The notes under the pieces were generated by a model. That model was not told where the DNA came from. It ran no database searches and worked only from the letters and a program-made list of their open reading frames with translations. Below are positions 1 to 9,775 of a stretch of DNA of 64,000 bases, piece by piece. The position numbers and the translations under genes are program-made. The stretch's first letter is position 1; each line of letters opens with the position of its first letter. Where the stretch lies: positions 1,922,001-1,986,000 of the forward strand of contig NZ_CP033831.1 in the NCBI RefSeq assembly GCF_003812745.1, given 5' to 3'. The stretch is from Serratia sp. FDAARGOS_506. GTDB lineage: Bacteria > Pseudomonadota > Gammaproteobacteria > Enterobacterales > Enterobacteriaceae.

Positions 1-597
1 GTGGTGGAAGCGCTGGCGCAGCGCTTTGAAGTCTTTATCTCGGTCGATACTTCGAAAGCCGGCGTGATCCGCGAATCTGCGCACGCCGGTGCTCATCTGA
101 TCAACGACATTCGTTCTCTGCAGGAGCCTGGCGCCCTGGCGGCGGCGGCGGAAAGCGGCCTGCCGGTCTGCCTGATGCACATGCAGGGGCAGCCGCGTAC
201 CATGCAACAGGCGCCGCACTACGACGATCTGATCGCCGACGTTCAGGCGTTTTTCGAACACCATATCCAGCGCTGTAACGAGGCGGGGATAACAAATCAG
301 AAATTGCTGCTCGACCCAGGCTTCGGTTTCGGTAAAAATTTGTCGCACAACTATCAGCTTCTGGCCCGGTTGTCGGAGTTTCATCGTTTTGGTTTGCCGC
401 TGTTGGTCGGCATGTCGCGCAAATCGATGATCGGACAACTGCTGAACGTGCCGCCGGATCAACGGGTTATCGGCAGTGTGGCCTGCGCGGTGATCGCGGC
501 GATGCAGGGCGCACAGATTGTCAGAGTGCATGACGTTAAAGAAACCGTCGAGGCGATGCGTGTCGTCGAGGCAACACTTTCAGCTAAGGGACAGTAG
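1..597 (+). CDS. folP: Dihydropteroate synthase, 5'-truncated by window edge
   Basis: Condenses 6-hydroxymethyl-dihydropterin pyrophosphate with p-aminobenzoate to give dihydropteroate, the folate-pathway step blocked by sulfonamides; cytoplasmic. The reading frame is open at base 1 and 198 residues remain of a protein normally near 280, so about 80 N-terminal residues lie outside the window. Visible TIM-barrel motifs are SVDTSK, NDIRS, the [11 protein letters not shown] loop and GMSRKS, all typical of FolP. It ends four bases before glmM, so the two are probably co-transcribed, as in other enterobacteria. Identity is firm; the start cannot be seen. Confidence 0.96.
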   Translation: MVEALAQRFEVFISVDTSKAGVIRESAHAGAHLINDIRSLQEPGALAAAAESGLPVCLMHMQGQPRTMQQAPHYDDLIADVQAFFEHHIQRCNEAGITNQKLLLDPGFGFGKNLSHNYQLLARLSEFHRFGLPLLVGMSRKSMIGQLLNVPPDQRVIGSVACAVIAAMQGAQIVRVHDVKETVEAMRVVEATLSAKGQ

Positions 598-601
598 AGA
601 C

Positions 602-1939
602 ATGAGCGAGCGCAAATATTTTGGCACCGACGGCATCCGTGGCAAGGTCGGGGACAGCCCCATCACGCCGGACTTCGTGCTGAAGCTGGGCTGGGCGGCG
701 GGTAAAGTGCTGGCGCGTCACGGTTCGCGCAAAATCATCATCGGTAAGGACACGCGCATCTCCGGCTATATGCTGGAGTCCGCTCTGGAAGCCGGCCTGG
801 CGGCCGCAGGGTTGTCCGCCTCTTTCACCGGGCCGATGCCAACTCCGGCGGTGGCTTATCTGACGCGCACCTTCCGCGCCGAAGCGGGTATCGTCATCTC
901 CGCGTCGCATAACCCGTTCTATGACAACGGCATCAAGTTCTTCTCGATCGACGGCGCCAAGCTGCCGGACAACGTCGAAGAAGCGATCGAAGCCGAGATG
1001 GAAAAGCCGCTGACCTGCGTGGAGTCCGCCGAGCTGGGTAAAGCCAGCCGCATCATCGACGCCGCCGGCCGCTACATCGAATTCTGCAAAGGCACCTTCC
1101 CGAGCGAGCTGAGCCTGAAGGGGCTGAAAATCGTGGTCGACTGCGCCAACGGGGCGACTTACCACATCGCGCCGAGCGTGCTGCGCGAACTGGGCGCCAC
1201 GGTGATCGCCATCGGCGTTGAGCCGGATGGCATGAACATCAACGAAAAATGCGGCGCCACTGACGTGCGTCAGCTGCAAGAGCGCGTACTGAAGGAAAAA
1301 GCGCACGTTGGCCTGGCGTTCGACGGCGACGGCGATCGCGTGATGATGGTGGACCACCTGGGCAACAAGGTGGACGGCGATCAGATCCTGTACATTATCG
1401 CCCGTGAAGGCCTGCGTCAGGGCCAGTTGCGCGGCGGTGCGGTCGGCACCCTGATGAGCAATATGGGCCTGGAACTGGCGTTGAAACAGCTGGGCATTCC
1501 GTTCGCTCGCGCCAAAGTGGGCGACCGCTACGTGCTGGAGAAGCTGCAGGAACTGGGCTGGCGCATCGGTGCGGAAAACTCCGGTCATGTGATCCTGCTG
1601 GACAAAACCACCACCGGCGACGGCATCGTGGCCGGGCTGCAGGTGCTGACCGCCATGGTGCGCAATCACATGAGCCTGCATGACCTGTGCAGCGGCATGA
1701 AGCTGCTGCCGCAGATCCTGGTCAACGTGCGCTTCGCCGGCGATCACAATCCGCTGGAGTCCGACGCGGTGCGTAAAATCACCGAGCAGGTGGAAGCCGA
1801 GCTGGCAGGCCGCGGCCGGGTGCTGCTGCGCAAATCGGGCACCGAACCGCTGATCCGCGTGATGGTGGAAGGCGAGGACGAACAGCAGGTGAGCGCGCTG
1901 GCGCATCGCATCGCCGACGCGGTGAAATCCGCAGGTTAA
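602..1939 (+). CDS. glmM: Phosphoglucosamine mutase
   Basis: Interconverts glucosamine-6-phosphate and glucosamine-1-phosphate, feeding UDP-GlcNAc synthesis for peptidoglycan and LPS. The ATG at 602 gives 445 residues, the usual length; an in-frame upstream start at 518 would only add residues overlapping folP and is rejected. The N-terminal substrate motif FGTDGIRG, the catalytic serine Ser102 in SASHNP, the metal-binding loop DGDGDR and the C-terminal phosphate loop [12 protein letters not shown] are all intact. It follows folP by four bases. A strong hairpin follows the stop codon. Confidence 0.98.
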   Translation: MSERKYFGTDGIRGKVGDSPITPDFVLKLGWAAGKVLARHGSRKIIIGKDTRISGYMLESALEAGLAAAGLSASFTGPMPTPAVAYLTRTFRAEAGIVISASHNPFYDNGIKFFSIDGAKLPDNVEEAIEAEMEKPLTCVESAELGKASRIIDAAGRYIEFCKGTFPSELSLKGLKIVVDCANGATYHIAPSVLRELGATVIAIGVEPDGMNINEKCGATDVRQLQERVLKEKAHVGLAFDGDGDRVMMVDHLGNKVDGDQILYIIAREGLRQGQLRGGAVGTLMSNMGLELALKQLGIPFARAKVGDRYVLEKLQELGWRIGAENSGHVILLDKTTTGDGIVAGLQVLTAMVRNHMSLHDLCSGMKLLPQILVNVRFAGDHNPLESDAVRKITEQVEAELAGRGRVLLRKSGTEPLIRVMVEGEDEQQVSALAHRIADAVKSAG

Positions 1940-1956
1940 AACAGACAGTTAGCTGC

Positions 1957-1979
1957 CGGGCTCGGCGAAGCTGAGCCCG
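1957..1979 (+). terminator. Hairpin after glmM (possible terminator)
   Basis: A stem with arms 1957-1966 and 1970-1979 (CGGGCTC outer arm, GGC/GCT inner pairs, GAA loop) follows the glmM stop by 17 bases. The nearest T run starts about 20 bases further on, so this may be an inefficient terminator or a processing signal rather than a classical intrinsic terminator. Confidence 0.45.
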
Positions 1980-2159
1980 AGCAGGCGATTGTTGGCGTTT
2001 TTTTCCGCAAACGCGCCGGCGGCTGCAAATTGCCCTTGCGCGGGTTGGCGGCTTTGGTTAGTATTCACACCCGCTTCAGTAGGCAGTTTATAAAAACGCC
2101 TGCTTGATGAGTGTGAAGCATTTGGCATGCGGTTAGGCCGCAAGGATACGGGTACTACT

Positions 2160-2495
2160 ATGTACGAAGCTCTTCTGGTAATTTTCCTGCTGATCTCAAT
2201 CGGGCTGGTTGCTCTGATTATGCTGCAGCAAGGTAAAGGCGCTGATATGGGAGCCTCTTTCGGAGCAGGTGCATCAGGCACATTGTTCGGTTCGAGTGGT
2301 TCCGGTAACTTTATGACCCGCATGACTGCTGTGCTGGCGACGCTGTTCTTCGTCATCAGCCTGATTCTGGGCAACCTCAGCAGCAACCAAAGCAAGAAAG
2401 GCAGCGAGTGGGAAAACCTGGGTCAGCCAGTGAAAACTGAGCAGACAACCGCGCCGGCAGCACCTGCCAAGCCGAGCAGCGATATCCCGCAGTAA
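2160..2495 (+). CDS. secG: Preprotein translocase subunit SecG
   Basis: Small inner-membrane subunit of the SecYEG channel that stimulates SecA-driven export. The ATG at 2160 yields 111 residues, matching the family; the longer in-frame reading from 2127 is less likely. Two hydrophobic helices flank the conserved LMLQQGKGADMGASFG segment and a glycine/serine-rich loop (GSSGSGNF), and the tail is polar and proline-rich. It is followed on the same strand by tRNA-Leu and initiator tRNA, the arrangement known from E. coli. Confidence 0.97.
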   Translation: MYEALLVIFLLISIGLVALIMLQQGKGADMGASFGAGASGTLFGSSGSGNFMTRMTAVLATLFFVISLILGNLSSNQSKKGSEWENLGQPVKTEQTTAPAAPAKPSSDIPQ

Positions 2496-2565
2496 GCCGC
2501 AACAAAGTTTGAAAACGGTGGTTGTGAACTCGAAAGAACAACGGCCGTTAGCAGTAAGAATCAGT

Positions 2566-2652
2566 ACCGAGGTGGTGGAATTGGTAGACACGCTACCTTG
2601 AGGTGGTAGTGCCCTAACGGGCTTGTGGGTTCGAGTCCCATCCTCGGTACCA
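2566..2652 (+). tRNA. leuU: tRNA-Leu(GAG)
   Basis: An 87-nt class II tRNA with acceptor arms ACCGAGG/CCTCGGT, a long variable arm (TGCCCTAACGGGCT), TTCGAGTCC T-arm, and anticodon loop TTGAGGT giving anticodon GAG. The CCA end is encoded. It lies 70 bases after secG, as in E. coli, and is likely processed from the secG transcript or its own precursor. Confidence 0.97.
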
Positions 2653-2712
2653 AATCCCAGAGATAACTTGCAATTTTGCAATTATCGGCGTAGTATTTGC
2701 CACGTTTTCGGA

Positions 2713-2789
<77 letters not shown>

Positions 2790-2920
2790 CTTTCCTTTAA
2801 GTGTTTATTTTCAAATACACTTTTCGATTGAAACCCGCTTTTCTCGATCAACATTTGAAAATGACACTTGCTCGAAAGTTGTACCGAGGCCGCCTAGCGG
2901 CAAACAGGGTCCAGTTGCAT

Positions 2921-2946
2921 AAAGCCCCGATTTTTCGGGGTTTTTT
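2921..2946 (+). terminator. First metY terminator
   Basis: Stem CCCCGA (2925-2930) / TCGGGG (2935-2940) with a T-rich loop, followed by six T residues and preceded by AAA. It is a canonical intrinsic terminator between metY and rimP. Because rimP-nusA-infB lies downstream, read-through or antitermination is expected; the equivalent E. coli metY leader also has terminators before rimP. Confidence 0.85.
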
Positions 2947-2968
2947 GTTATTTGGCAACAGAATCACT

Positions 2969-2990
2969 GGGCTATTTAGCCCTTTTTTTA
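2969..2990 (+). terminator. Second, tandem metY/rimP leader terminator
   Basis: Stem GGGCT (2969-2973) / AGCCC (2978-2982) with an ATTT loop, then seven T residues, ending 17 bases before the rimP start. It is a second weak intrinsic terminator in tandem with the one at 2921. Together they set how much metY transcription enters the operon. Confidence 0.75.
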
Positions 2991-3006
2991 TGTCTTGGGG
3001 GTGGGC

Positions 3007-3459
3007 TTGTCCACATTAGAGCAACAGTTAACAGAGATGCTTTCGGCACCGGTAGAAGCGTTGGGCTTTGAGCTTGTAGGCATCGAATTCATTCGTGCGC
3101 GCCAATCGACGCTCCGCATCTATATTGATAGTGATAACGGCATCAATGTTGATGATTGCGCTGATGTCAGCCACCAGGTCAGCGCTGTATTGGACGTCGA
3201 AGATCCAATCACGGTCGCTTACAACTTGGAAGTCTCCTCTCCTGGCCTTGATCGCCCGATGTTCACCGCAGAGCACTATACGCGTTTCCTCGGTGAAGAA
3301 GTCAGCCTGGTCCTGCGCATGGCGGTACAGAACCGTCGCAAGTGGCAGGGTATTATCAAGTCTGTCGAAGGCGAGATGATCACGGTTACTGTGGAAGGGA
3401 AAGATGAAGTGTTCGCGCTGAGCAACATCCAGAAAGCGAACCTGGTACCCCACTTTTAA
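3007..3459 (+). CDS. rimP: Ribosome maturation factor RimP
   Basis: Needed for late maturation of the 30S subunit. TTG at 3007 is chosen because it gives 150 residues beginning [10 protein letters not shown], the length and N-terminus of E. coli RimP; TTG at 2995 would add four unconserved residues. Conserved blocks include [15 protein letters not shown], the [11 protein letters not shown] motif and the C-terminal [12 protein letters not shown]. First protein gene of the rimP-nusA-infB-rbfA-truB operon; the rare TTG start may keep expression low. Confidence 0.96.
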   Translation: MSTLEQQLTEMLSAPVEALGFELVGIEFIRARQSTLRIYIDSDNGINVDDCADVSHQVSAVLDVEDPITVAYNLEVSSPGLDRPMFTAEHYTRFLGEEVSLVLRMAVQNRRKWQGIIKSVEGEMITVTVEGKDEVFALSNIQKANLVPHF

Positions 3460-3480
3460 AGTTTGGAAGAGGCAACTAGG

Positions 3481-4989
3481 ATGAACAAAGAGATTCTGGC
3501 TGTTGTTGAAGCAGTTTCCAATGAAAAATCCCTTCCGCGCGAGAAGATTTTCGAAGCGCTGGAAACTGCATTAGCCACCGCAACCAAGAAAAAATATGAG
3601 CAGGAAATCGACGTGCGCGTCAGCATTGACCGCAGAACCGGCGATTTCGATACCTTCCGCCGTTGGGTCGCCGTAGACGAAGTGACTCAGCCAACGCGTG
3701 AAATCACGCTGGAAGCCGCTCAGTTTGAAGATCCGAGCATCGAGCTCGGCGGATACGTCGAAGATCAGATCGAATCCGTGACCTTCGACCGTATCACCAC
3801 CCAAACCGCCAAGCAGGTTATCGTGCAGAAAGTGCGCGAAGCCGAGCGTGCGATGGTGGTTGACGCTTTCCGTGAGCACGAAGGTGAGATCGTCACCGGC
3901 GTGGTGAAGAAAGTGAACCGTGACAGCATCGCGCTGGATCTGGGCAACAATGCCGAAGCGGTGATTGGCCGTGAAGACATGCTGCCGCGCGAAAACTTCC
4001 GTCCGGGCGACCGCATTCGCGGCGTACTATACGCCGTGCGTCCTGAAGCTCGCGGTGCGCAGCTGTTCGTCAGCCGTTCCAGTTCGGAAATGCTGAAAGA
4101 ACTGTTCCGCATCGAAGTGCCGGAAATCGGCGAAGAAGTGATCGAGATTAAAGCGGCAGCCCGCGATCCTGGCTCCCGCGCGAAAATTGCAGTGAAAACC
4201 AACGACAAGCGCATCGATCCGGTCGGCGCCTGCGTAGGTATGCGCGGTGCGCGCGTTCAGGCCGTGTCGAGCGAGCTCGGCGGCGAACGTATCGACATCA
4301 TCCTGTGGGATGACAACCCAGCGCAATTCGTCATCAACGCCATGGCGCCGGCCGACGTCGCGTCGATCGTGGTAGACGAAGATAACTGCACCATGGATAT
4401 CGCCGTTGAAGCCAGCAACCTGGCGCAGGCGATCGGCCGTAACGGCCAAAACGTGCGTTTGGCTTCCCAGCTGCTGAAACAACACCGCGGCGACGATCGT
4501 TGGGAACTGAACGTGATGACGGCGGACGACCTGCAGGCCAAGCACCAGGCCGAGGCTCATGCCGCTATTGATACCTTCACCAAGTATCTTGATATCGACG
4601 AAGATTTCGCCACCGTACTGGTTGAAGAAGGCTTCTCCACGCTGGAAGAGCTGGCCTACGTGCCGATCAAAGAGCTGTTGGAAATCGACGGTCTGGATGA
4701 AGATACGGTTGAAGCATTGCGCGAACGCGCCAAAGCTGCATTGACCACGCTGGCCCTGGCACAAGAAGAAAGCCTGGGCGACAACAAACCGGCCGACGAT
4801 TTGCTCAACCTGCCGGGTCTTGAGCGCAGCATGGCCTTTAAATTGGCCGCGCGTGGGGTTTGTACGCTGGAAGATCTTGCCGAGCAGGGTGTTGACGATC
4901 TGGCTGATATTGAAGGGCTTAGCGACGAGCAAGCCGGTGAGCTGATCATGGCTGCACGCAATATCTGTTGGTTTGGCGACAACGCGTAA
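3481..4989 (+). CDS. nusA: Transcription termination/antitermination factor NusA
   Basis: Binds RNA polymerase and nascent RNA, promoting pausing, termination and rRNA antitermination. The ATG at 3481 gives 502 residues starting [16 protein letters not shown]; the ORF extends 18 bases upstream without conservation. The order is the RNAP-binding N-terminal domain, an S1 domain near residues 135-200 ([13 protein letters not shown]), two KH domains ([13 protein letters not shown] and [13 protein letters not shown] loops), then two acidic-repeat helix-hairpin-helix modules ending in [12 protein letters not shown]. It follows rimP by 21 bases. Confidence 0.98.
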   Translation: MNKEILAVVEAVSNEKSLPREKIFEALETALATATKKKYEQEIDVRVSIDRRTGDFDTFRRWVAVDEVTQPTREITLEAAQFEDPSIELGGYVEDQIESVTFDRITTQTAKQVIVQKVREAERAMVVDAFREHEGEIVTGVVKKVNRDSIALDLGNNAEAVIGREDMLPRENFRPGDRIRGVLYAVRPEARGAQLFVSRSSSEMLKELFRIEVPEIGEEVIEIKAAARDPGSRAKIAVKTNDKRIDPVGACVGMRGARVQAVSSELGGERIDIILWDDNPAQFVINAMAPADVASIVVDEDNCTMDIAVEASNLAQAIGRNGQNVRLASQLLKQHRGDDRWELNVMTADDLQAKHQAEAHAAIDTFTKYLDIDEDFATVLVEEGFSTLEELAYVPIKELLEIDGLDEDTVEALRERAKAALTTLALAQEESLGDNKPADDLLNLPGLERSMAFKLAARGVCTLEDLAEQGVDDLADIEGLSDEQAGELIMAARNICWFGDNA

Positions 4990-5012
4990 TAACTGTAGCA
5001 GGAAGGAACAGC

Positions 5013-7700
5013 ATGACGACAGATGTAACCGTAAAATCGCTGGCAGCAGAGATTCAGACTCCGGTTGATCGCCTGGTACAGCAGTTTGCTGATGCAGGGA
5101 TCAACAAGTCCGAGTCGGACTCTGTTACCCAGCAAGAAAAAGAAACATTGCTGGCGCACCTGAACCGTGAACACGGCAGCGCGCCGGGTAAACTCACTTT
5201 GCAGCGCAAAACGCGCAGCACCTTGAATATCCCGAGCACCGGCGGTAAAAGTAAATCGGTGCAAATTGAGGTCCGCAAGAAACGCACTTATGTAAATCGC
5301 GATACGCAGGAAGCCCAGTTGGCTGAAGCGGCAGAGCAGGCACAGCGTGAAGCGGAAGAGCAGGCACGGCGCGAAGCGGAAGAGCTCGCAAAACGCGAAG
5401 CGGAAGCGAAGCGCGCTGCCGAAGAGCAAGCCAAACGTGAGGCCGCGGAGATTGCTAAGCGTAATTCAGCGGAAAAAGAAAAAGTGACCAATCAACATAC
5501 CGACGAAATGACCAAGCCAGCTCAGGCGGAAAAAGCACGCCGTGAAGCCGAAGCCGCTGAACTGAAACGCAAAGCGGAAGAGGAAGTGCGCCGCAAGGTT
5601 GAAGAGGAAGCCAAGCGCGTGGCGGAAGAAGCCCGTCGCATGGCCGAAGAGAACGGCGAGAAGTGGGCCGAAGCCGACGCGGCAAGCGCCGCGGTTGAAA
5701 GTGCCGACTATCACGTGACCACCTCTCAGCACGCCCGTGCCGCAGAAGACGAGAACGACGCCAAGGTTGAAGGCGATCGTCGCAGCCGCACCCGCGGCGG
5801 CAAAGCCACCAAGCAGAAGAAAGGCAACAAGCTGTCCGAGTCCAAAGCGGACCGCGAAGAAGCGCGTGCCGTTACCCGTGGCGGTAAAGGCAAACGCAAG
5901 CCTAGCGCTCTGCAGCAGGGCTTCAACAAGCCGGCGCAGGTGGTTAACCGTGACGTAGTGATCGGCGAAACCATCACCGTGGCCGAGCTGGCCAACAAGA
6001 TGGCGGTAAAAGGTTCTCAGGTCATCAAAGTGATGATGAAGCTGGGCGCCATGGCCACCATCAACCAGGTTATCGACCAGGAAACCGCACAGCTGGTTGC
6101 CGAAGAGATGGGCCACAAAGTTATCCTGCGTCGTGAAAACGAGCTGGAAGAAGCGCTGATGAGCGACCGTGATACGGGCGCTGCGGCCGAGCCGCGTGCG
6201 CCGGTCGTGACCATCATGGGTCACGTTGACCACGGTAAAACCTCTCTGCTGGACTACATCCGCTCCACCAAAGTGGCGGCGGGCGAAGCCGGCGGCATTA
6301 CCCAGCACATCGGTGCCTACCACGTAGAAACCGAGAACGGCATGATCACTTTCCTGGATACCCCAGGCCACGCCGCGTTTACCTCGATGCGTGCTCGCGG
6401 TGCTCAGGCGACTGACATCGTGGTTCTGGTGGTGGCAGCCGACGACGGCGTGATGCCACAGACCATCGAAGCTATCCAGCACGCGAAAGCGGCGCAGGTG
6501 CCGTTGGTGGTTGCGGTGAACAAAATCGACAAGCCGGAAGCCGATCCGGACCGCGTTAAGCAGGAGCTGTCTCAGTATGGCGTTATGCCGGAAGAGTGGG
6601 GCGGCGAAGCGCAGTTCGTCCATGTGTCCGCAAAAGCCGGTACCGGTATCGACGAGCTGCTGCAGGCTATCCTGCTGCAGGCCGAAGTACTGGAACTGAA
6701 AGCGGTTCGCAGCGGCATGGCGAGCGGCGTGGTGATCGAGTCCTTCCTGGATAAAGGCCGTGGCCCGGTTGCCACCGTGCTGGTTCAGGAAGGTACGCTG
6801 AACAAGGGCGACATCGTCCTGTGCGGCTTCGAATACGGCCGTGTGCGTGCGATGCGCGACGAGCTGGGCCGTGAAGTGACCTCCGCCGGTCCGTCTATCC
6901 CTGTGGAAATCCTGGGTCTGTCCAGCGTGCCTGCAGCGGGTGACGAAGCGACCGTGGTGCGTGACGAGAAGAAAGCGCGTGAAGTGGCGCTGTACCGTCA
7001 GGGCAAATTCCGCGAAGTCAAACTGGCGCGTCAGCAGAAGTCCAAGCTGGAAAACATGTTCGCCAACATGACCGACGGCGAAGTGTCCGAGCTGAACATC
7101 GTACTGAAGTCCGACGTACAGGGTTCTTGCGAAGCGATTAGCGACTCGCTGCTGAAACTCTCCACCGACGAAGTGAAGGTGAAGATTGTCGGCTCCGGCG
7201 TAGGTGGGATCACCGAAACCGACGCGACGCTGGCTGCGGCTTCCAACGCCATCATCCTGGGCTTCAACGTGCGTGCCGACGCTTCTGCGCGCCGCGTGAT
7301 CGAAGCGGAAAGCCTGGATCTGCGTTACTACTCCGTGATCTATAACCTGATCGACGAAGTGAAGCAGGCGATGAGCGGTATGCTGGCGCCGGAATACAAG
7401 CAGCAGATCATCGGCCTGGCCGAAGTGCGTGACGTGTTCAAATCGCCTAAGTTCGGCGCTATCGCCGGCTGTATGGTTACCGAAGGGACCATCAAGCGTC
7501 ACAACCCAATCCGCGTACTGCGCGACAACGTGGTTATCTATGAAGGCGAGCTGGAATCCCTGCGTCGCTTCAAAGATGACGTTAACGAAGTCCGTAACGG
7601 CATGGAATGTGGTATCGGCGTTAAGAACTATAACGACGTGCGCGTCGGCGACATGATCGAAGTGTTCGAAATCATTGAGATCCAACGCACCATCGCTTAA
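5013..7700 (+). CDS. infB: Translation initiation factor IF-2
   Basis: GTPase that delivers fMet-tRNA to the 30S subunit and promotes subunit joining. The ATG at 5013, behind GGAAGGAACA, gives 895 residues. The N-terminus has a compact domain and then a long Ala/Arg/Glu/Lys-rich coiled region (roughly residues 105-230). The G domain carries [14 protein letters not shown] and NKID motifs, followed by domain II and the C-terminal fMet-tRNA-binding domains. In-frame GTG at 5484 (Val158) matches the known internal IF2-beta start of E. coli, and ATG at 5508 could give a third form. It lies 23 bases after nusA. Confidence 0.98.
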   Translation: MTTDVTVKSLAAEIQTPVDRLVQQFADAGINKSESDSVTQQEKETLLAHLNREHGSAPGKLTLQRKTRSTLNIPSTGGKSKSVQIEVRKKRTYVNRDTQEAQLAEAAEQAQREAEEQARREAEELAKREAEAKRAAEEQAKREAAEIAKRNSAEKEKVTNQHTDEMTKPAQAEKARREAEAAELKRKAEEEVRRKVEEEAKRVAEEARRMAEENGEKWAEADAASAAVESADYHVTTSQHARAAEDENDAKVEGDRRSRTRGGKATKQKKGNKLSESKADREEARAVTRGGKGKRKPSALQQGFNKPAQVVNRDVVIGETITVAELANKMAVKGSQVIKVMMKLGAMATINQVIDQETAQLVAEEMGHKVILRRENELEEALMSDRDTGAAAEPRAPVVTIMGHVDHGKTSLLDYIRSTKVAAGEAGGITQHIGAYHVETENGMITFLDTPGHAAFTSMRARGAQATDIVVLVVAADDGVMPQTIEAIQHAKAAQVPLVVAVNKIDKPEADPDRVKQELSQYGVMPEEWGGEAQFVHVSAKAGTGIDELLQAILLQAEVLELKAVRSGMASGVVIESFLDKGRGPVATVLVQEGTLNKGDIVLCGFEYGRVRAMRDELGREVTSAGPSIPVEILGLSSVPAAGDEATVVRDEKKAREVALYRQGKFREVKLARQQKSKLENMFANMTDGEVSELNIVLKSDVQGSCEAISDSLLKLSTDEVKVKIVGSGVGGITETDATLAAASNAIILGFNVRADASARRVIEAESLDLRYYSVIYNLIDEVKQAMSGMLAPEYKQQIIGLAEVRDVFKSPKFGAIAGCMVTEGTIKRHNPIRVLRDNVVIYEGELESLRRFKDDVNEVRNGMECGIGVKNYNDVRVGDMIEVFEIIEIQRTIA

Positions 7701-7728
7701 CGATTGCACATCTGCTTATATCTGTTTA

Positions 7729-7750
7729 CGGGGGGCCTTTGTGCCCCCCG
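7729..7750 (+). terminator. Strong hairpin between infB and rbfA
   Basis: A perfect 8-bp stem, CGGGGGGC (7729-7736) with GCCCCCCG (7743-7750) and a six-base loop, sits between the infB stop and the rbfA ribosome-binding site. Only a weak T stretch follows (ATTTGTCT), so partial termination or a processing/stability element is more likely than a full stop, since rbfA-truB belong to the same operon in relatives. Confidence 0.55.
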
Positions 7751-7770
7751 ATTTGTCTGGAGAATCCAAA

Positions 7771-8181
7771 ATGGCAAAAGAATTCAGCCGCGGTCAACGC
7801 GTGGCGCAAGAGATGCAGAAAGAGATTGCGATCATTCTGCAGCGTGAAGTGAAAGATCCGCGCGTCGGCATGGCGACCGTTTCCGGTGTGGAAGTGTCCC
7901 GTGACCTGGCGTATGCCAAGGTTTACGTCACCTTCCTGAACGTGCTGACCGAGAACCACGATCCGGATCTGGTCACCAACGGCATTAAAGCGTTGCAGGA
8001 CGCTTCCGGCTACATCCGCACCCTGCTGGGCAAAGCGATGCGCCTGCGCGTGGTGCCGGAGCTGACCTTCGCCTACGACAACTCCCTGGTGGAAGGCATG
8101 CGCATGTCCAACCTGGTGACCAACGTGGTGAAGAACGACGCCGAGCGTCGTTCCGCCTCAGGCGATGACAAGGAGGATTAA
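7771..8181 (+). CDS. rbfA: 30S ribosome-binding factor RbfA
   Basis: Cold-shock factor that binds free 30S subunits and helps 16S rRNA 5'-end maturation. The ATG at 7771 behind CTGGAGAATCC gives 136 residues beginning [16 protein letters not shown]. The type II KH-fold core includes EVKDPRVG, the [14 protein letters not shown] strand and [11 protein letters not shown]. The stop codon overlaps the truB start by one base (TAATG), indicating translational coupling. A longer frame from 7675 overlaps infB and is not credible. Confidence 0.97.
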   Translation: MAKEFSRGQRVAQEMQKEIAIILQREVKDPRVGMATVSGVEVSRDLAYAKVYVTFLNVLTENHDPDLVTNGIKALQDASGYIRTLLGKAMRLRVVPELTFAYDNSLVEGMRMSNLVTNVVKNDAERRSASGDDKED

Positions 8182-9125
8182 TGAGTCGCCCTCGTCGCCG
8201 CGGCCGTGATATCCACGGCGTGCTGTTGCTGGACAAGCCGCAGGGCTTGTCGTCCAACGATGCGCTGCAAAAAGTAAAACGCCTGTACAACGCGAACCGG
8301 GCGGGCCATACCGGCGCGCTCGATCCGTTGGCGACCGGCATGCTGCCTATCTGCCTGGGCGAAGCGACCAAATTTTCGCAGTACCTGCTCGATTCCGATA
8401 AACGCTATCGGGTGATCGCCAAGCTGGGGCAGCGTACCGATACCTCCGACGCCGACGGTCAGATCGTGCAGGAGCGCCCGGTGAACTTCACCCAGGCGCA
8501 GCTCGACGCGGCGCTGGACACTTTCCGCGGTGATATCCAGCAGGTGCCGTCGATGTATTCGGCGCTGAAATACCAGGGCAAGAAACTCTACGAGTATGCG
8601 CGCCAGGGGATTGAAGTGCCGCGCGAAGCGCGCAGCATCACGGTGTACGAGCTGCAGTTTATCCGCTGGGAAGGGGATGAGCTGGAGCTGGAGATCCACT
8701 GCTCGAAAGGCACCTACATCCGCACCATCACCGACGATCTCGGCGAGCTGCTGGGCTGCGGCGCGCACGTGATCTATCTGCGCCGCCTGCAGGTGGCGAC
8801 CTATCCGATCGCGCGCATGGTGACGCTGGAACAGCTGAACGCCTTGCTGGCGCAGGCGCAGGAACAAGCGATCGCCCCCGGCGAGCTGCTCGATCCGCTG
8901 CTGATGCCGATGGACAGCCCGGTTGAGAACTATCCGGAAGTGAATTTGCTGCCGGTGGTGGCGGGCTACGTCAAGCAGGGGCAACCGGTGCAAGTGGCCG
9001 GCGCGCCGGCTTCCGGCATGGTGCGCATCACCGAGGGTGAAGAGCGAAAATTCATCGGCGTTGGCGACATCGCCGAAGATGGTCGCGTGGCGCCGCGCCG
9101 CCTGGTGGTCGAGCATTTCGACTGA
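8181..9125 (+). CDS. truB: tRNA pseudouridine(55) synthase TruB
   Basis: Makes pseudouridine 55 in the T-loop of tRNAs and acts as a tRNA-folding chaperone. 314 residues. The [15 protein letters not shown] motif carries the catalytic Asp; [15 protein letters not shown] and the C-terminal PUA-like domain are present. The ATG is coupled to rbfA by one-base overlap and preceded by AAGGAGGA. It ends 124 bases before rpsO, which has its own promoter. Confidence 0.98.
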   Translation: MSRPRRRGRDIHGVLLLDKPQGLSSNDALQKVKRLYNANRAGHTGALDPLATGMLPICLGEATKFSQYLLDSDKRYRVIAKLGQRTDTSDADGQIVQERPVNFTQAQLDAALDTFRGDIQQVPSMYSALKYQGKKLYEYARQGIEVPREARSITVYELQFIRWEGDELELEIHCSKGTYIRTITDDLGELLGCGAHVIYLRRLQVATYPIARMVTLEQLNALLAQAQEQAIAPGELLDPLLMPMDSPVENYPEVNLLPVVAGYVKQGQPVQVAGAPASGMVRITEGEERKFIGVGDIAEDGRVAPRRLVVEHFD

Positions 9126-9145
9126 CGGCGGGGCACTGCGTCGCC

Positions 9146-9174
9146 TTGCGATCGCACTGCGCTAAGAGTAGAAT
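9146..9174 (+). promoter_or_regulatory. Predicted sigma70 promoter for rpsO
   Basis: TTGCGA (9146-9151) and TAGAAT (9169-9174) are separated by exactly 17 bases, upstream of rpsO. This matches the expected independent rpsO-pnp promoter in the truB-rpsO gap. Prediction by inspection only. Confidence 0.6.
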
Positions 9175-9249
9175 GGCGCAGCTTATGCATTGGGTTGCTG
9201 AATTAGAGATCGGCGCCTGTTTTTATTATCTATAATCTGGAGTATTACA

Positions 9250-9519
9250 ATGTCTCTAAGTGTTGAAGCTAAAGCTCAAATCGTAGCTGATTTCGGTCGT
9301 GGTACTAACGACAGCGGTTCTACCGAAGTTCAGGTTGCCCTGCTGACTGCGCAGATCAACCATCTGCAAGGCCACTTCTCTGAGCACAAAAAAGATCACC
9401 ACAGCCGTCGTGGTCTGCTGCGTATGGTTTCTCAGCGTCGTAAGCTGCTGGACTACCTGAAGCGTAAAGATGTAGCACGTTACACCAGCCTGATCGAGCG
9501 TCTGGGTCTGCGTCGCTAA
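9250..9519 (+). CDS. rpsO: 30S ribosomal protein S15
   Basis: Primary-binding small-subunit protein that contacts 16S rRNA helices 20-22 and nucleates the platform; it also represses its own mRNA in E. coli. 89 residues, the exact family length, with [12 protein letters not shown]-like ([15 protein letters not shown]), [12 protein letters not shown] and [10 protein letters not shown] motifs. An intrinsic terminator follows, then the pnp leader. Confidence 0.98.
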   Translation: MSLSVEAKAQIVADFGRGTNDSGSTEVQVALLTAQINHLQGHFSEHKKDHHSRRGLLRMVSQRRKLLDYLKRKDVARYTSLIERLGLRR

Positions 9520-9536
9520 TCTAGCAAGTTTCAGTG

Positions 9537-9566
9537 GAAAGGGGCCTATTTTGGCCCCTTTCTTCT
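9537..9566 (+). terminator. rpsO terminator
   Basis: Ten-pair stem GAAAGGGGCC (9537-9546) / GGCCCCTTTC (9553-9562) with loop TATTTT, followed by TTCT. It is positioned like the E. coli rpsO attenuator, which partly separates rpsO from pnp. Confidence 0.85.
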
Positions 9567-9637
9567 AGGAAGCATAAGCAAATCAGGTTAATGTATTACT
9601 GATGTTTCCAAACAGGTTCTTCCGTTACAGAGGTTCG

Positions 9638-9693
9638 CGCGGCTAATGAGAGGCTTTATCTCCCGCCTGAGATAAGGATTGTCATTAGTCGCG
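9638..9693 (+). promoter_or_regulatory. pnp leader RNase III stem (autoregulation)
   Basis: Long imperfect hairpin in the pnp 5' leader. The outer stem pairs CGCGGCTAATGA (9638-9649) with TCATTAGTCGCG (9682-9693), one G-T wobble. The inner hairpin pairs TTATCTC (9656-9662) with GAGATAA (9669-9675). In E. coli the corresponding duplex is cut by RNase III and PNPase then degrades the leader and represses its own translation. The same gap encodes the SraG sRNA in E. coli; I cannot confirm one here. Confidence 0.8.
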
Positions 9694-9775
9694 AGGATGT
9701 AGTGAGAAGGCAAATCGAGTCACAGGCGTGTCGAGTCGTCAATGCGATTGCGCGCCGCTAATCAAGGATATAATT

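Noticed and set aside
584-1906. 440-codon minus-strand frame opposite glmM
   Set aside because: No domain similarity, no ribosome-binding site, fully inside a conserved gene.
5300-5660. Repetitive GCGGAAGAG-type tract, possible tandem repeat locus
   Set aside because: Encodes the Ala/Glu/Arg coiled N-terminal region of IF-2, normal for the family.
5466-7709. 747-codon open frame on the minus strand opposite infB
   Set aside because: His/Gln/Arg-rich translation with no family resemblance; it is the antisense shadow of a GC-rich conserved gene.
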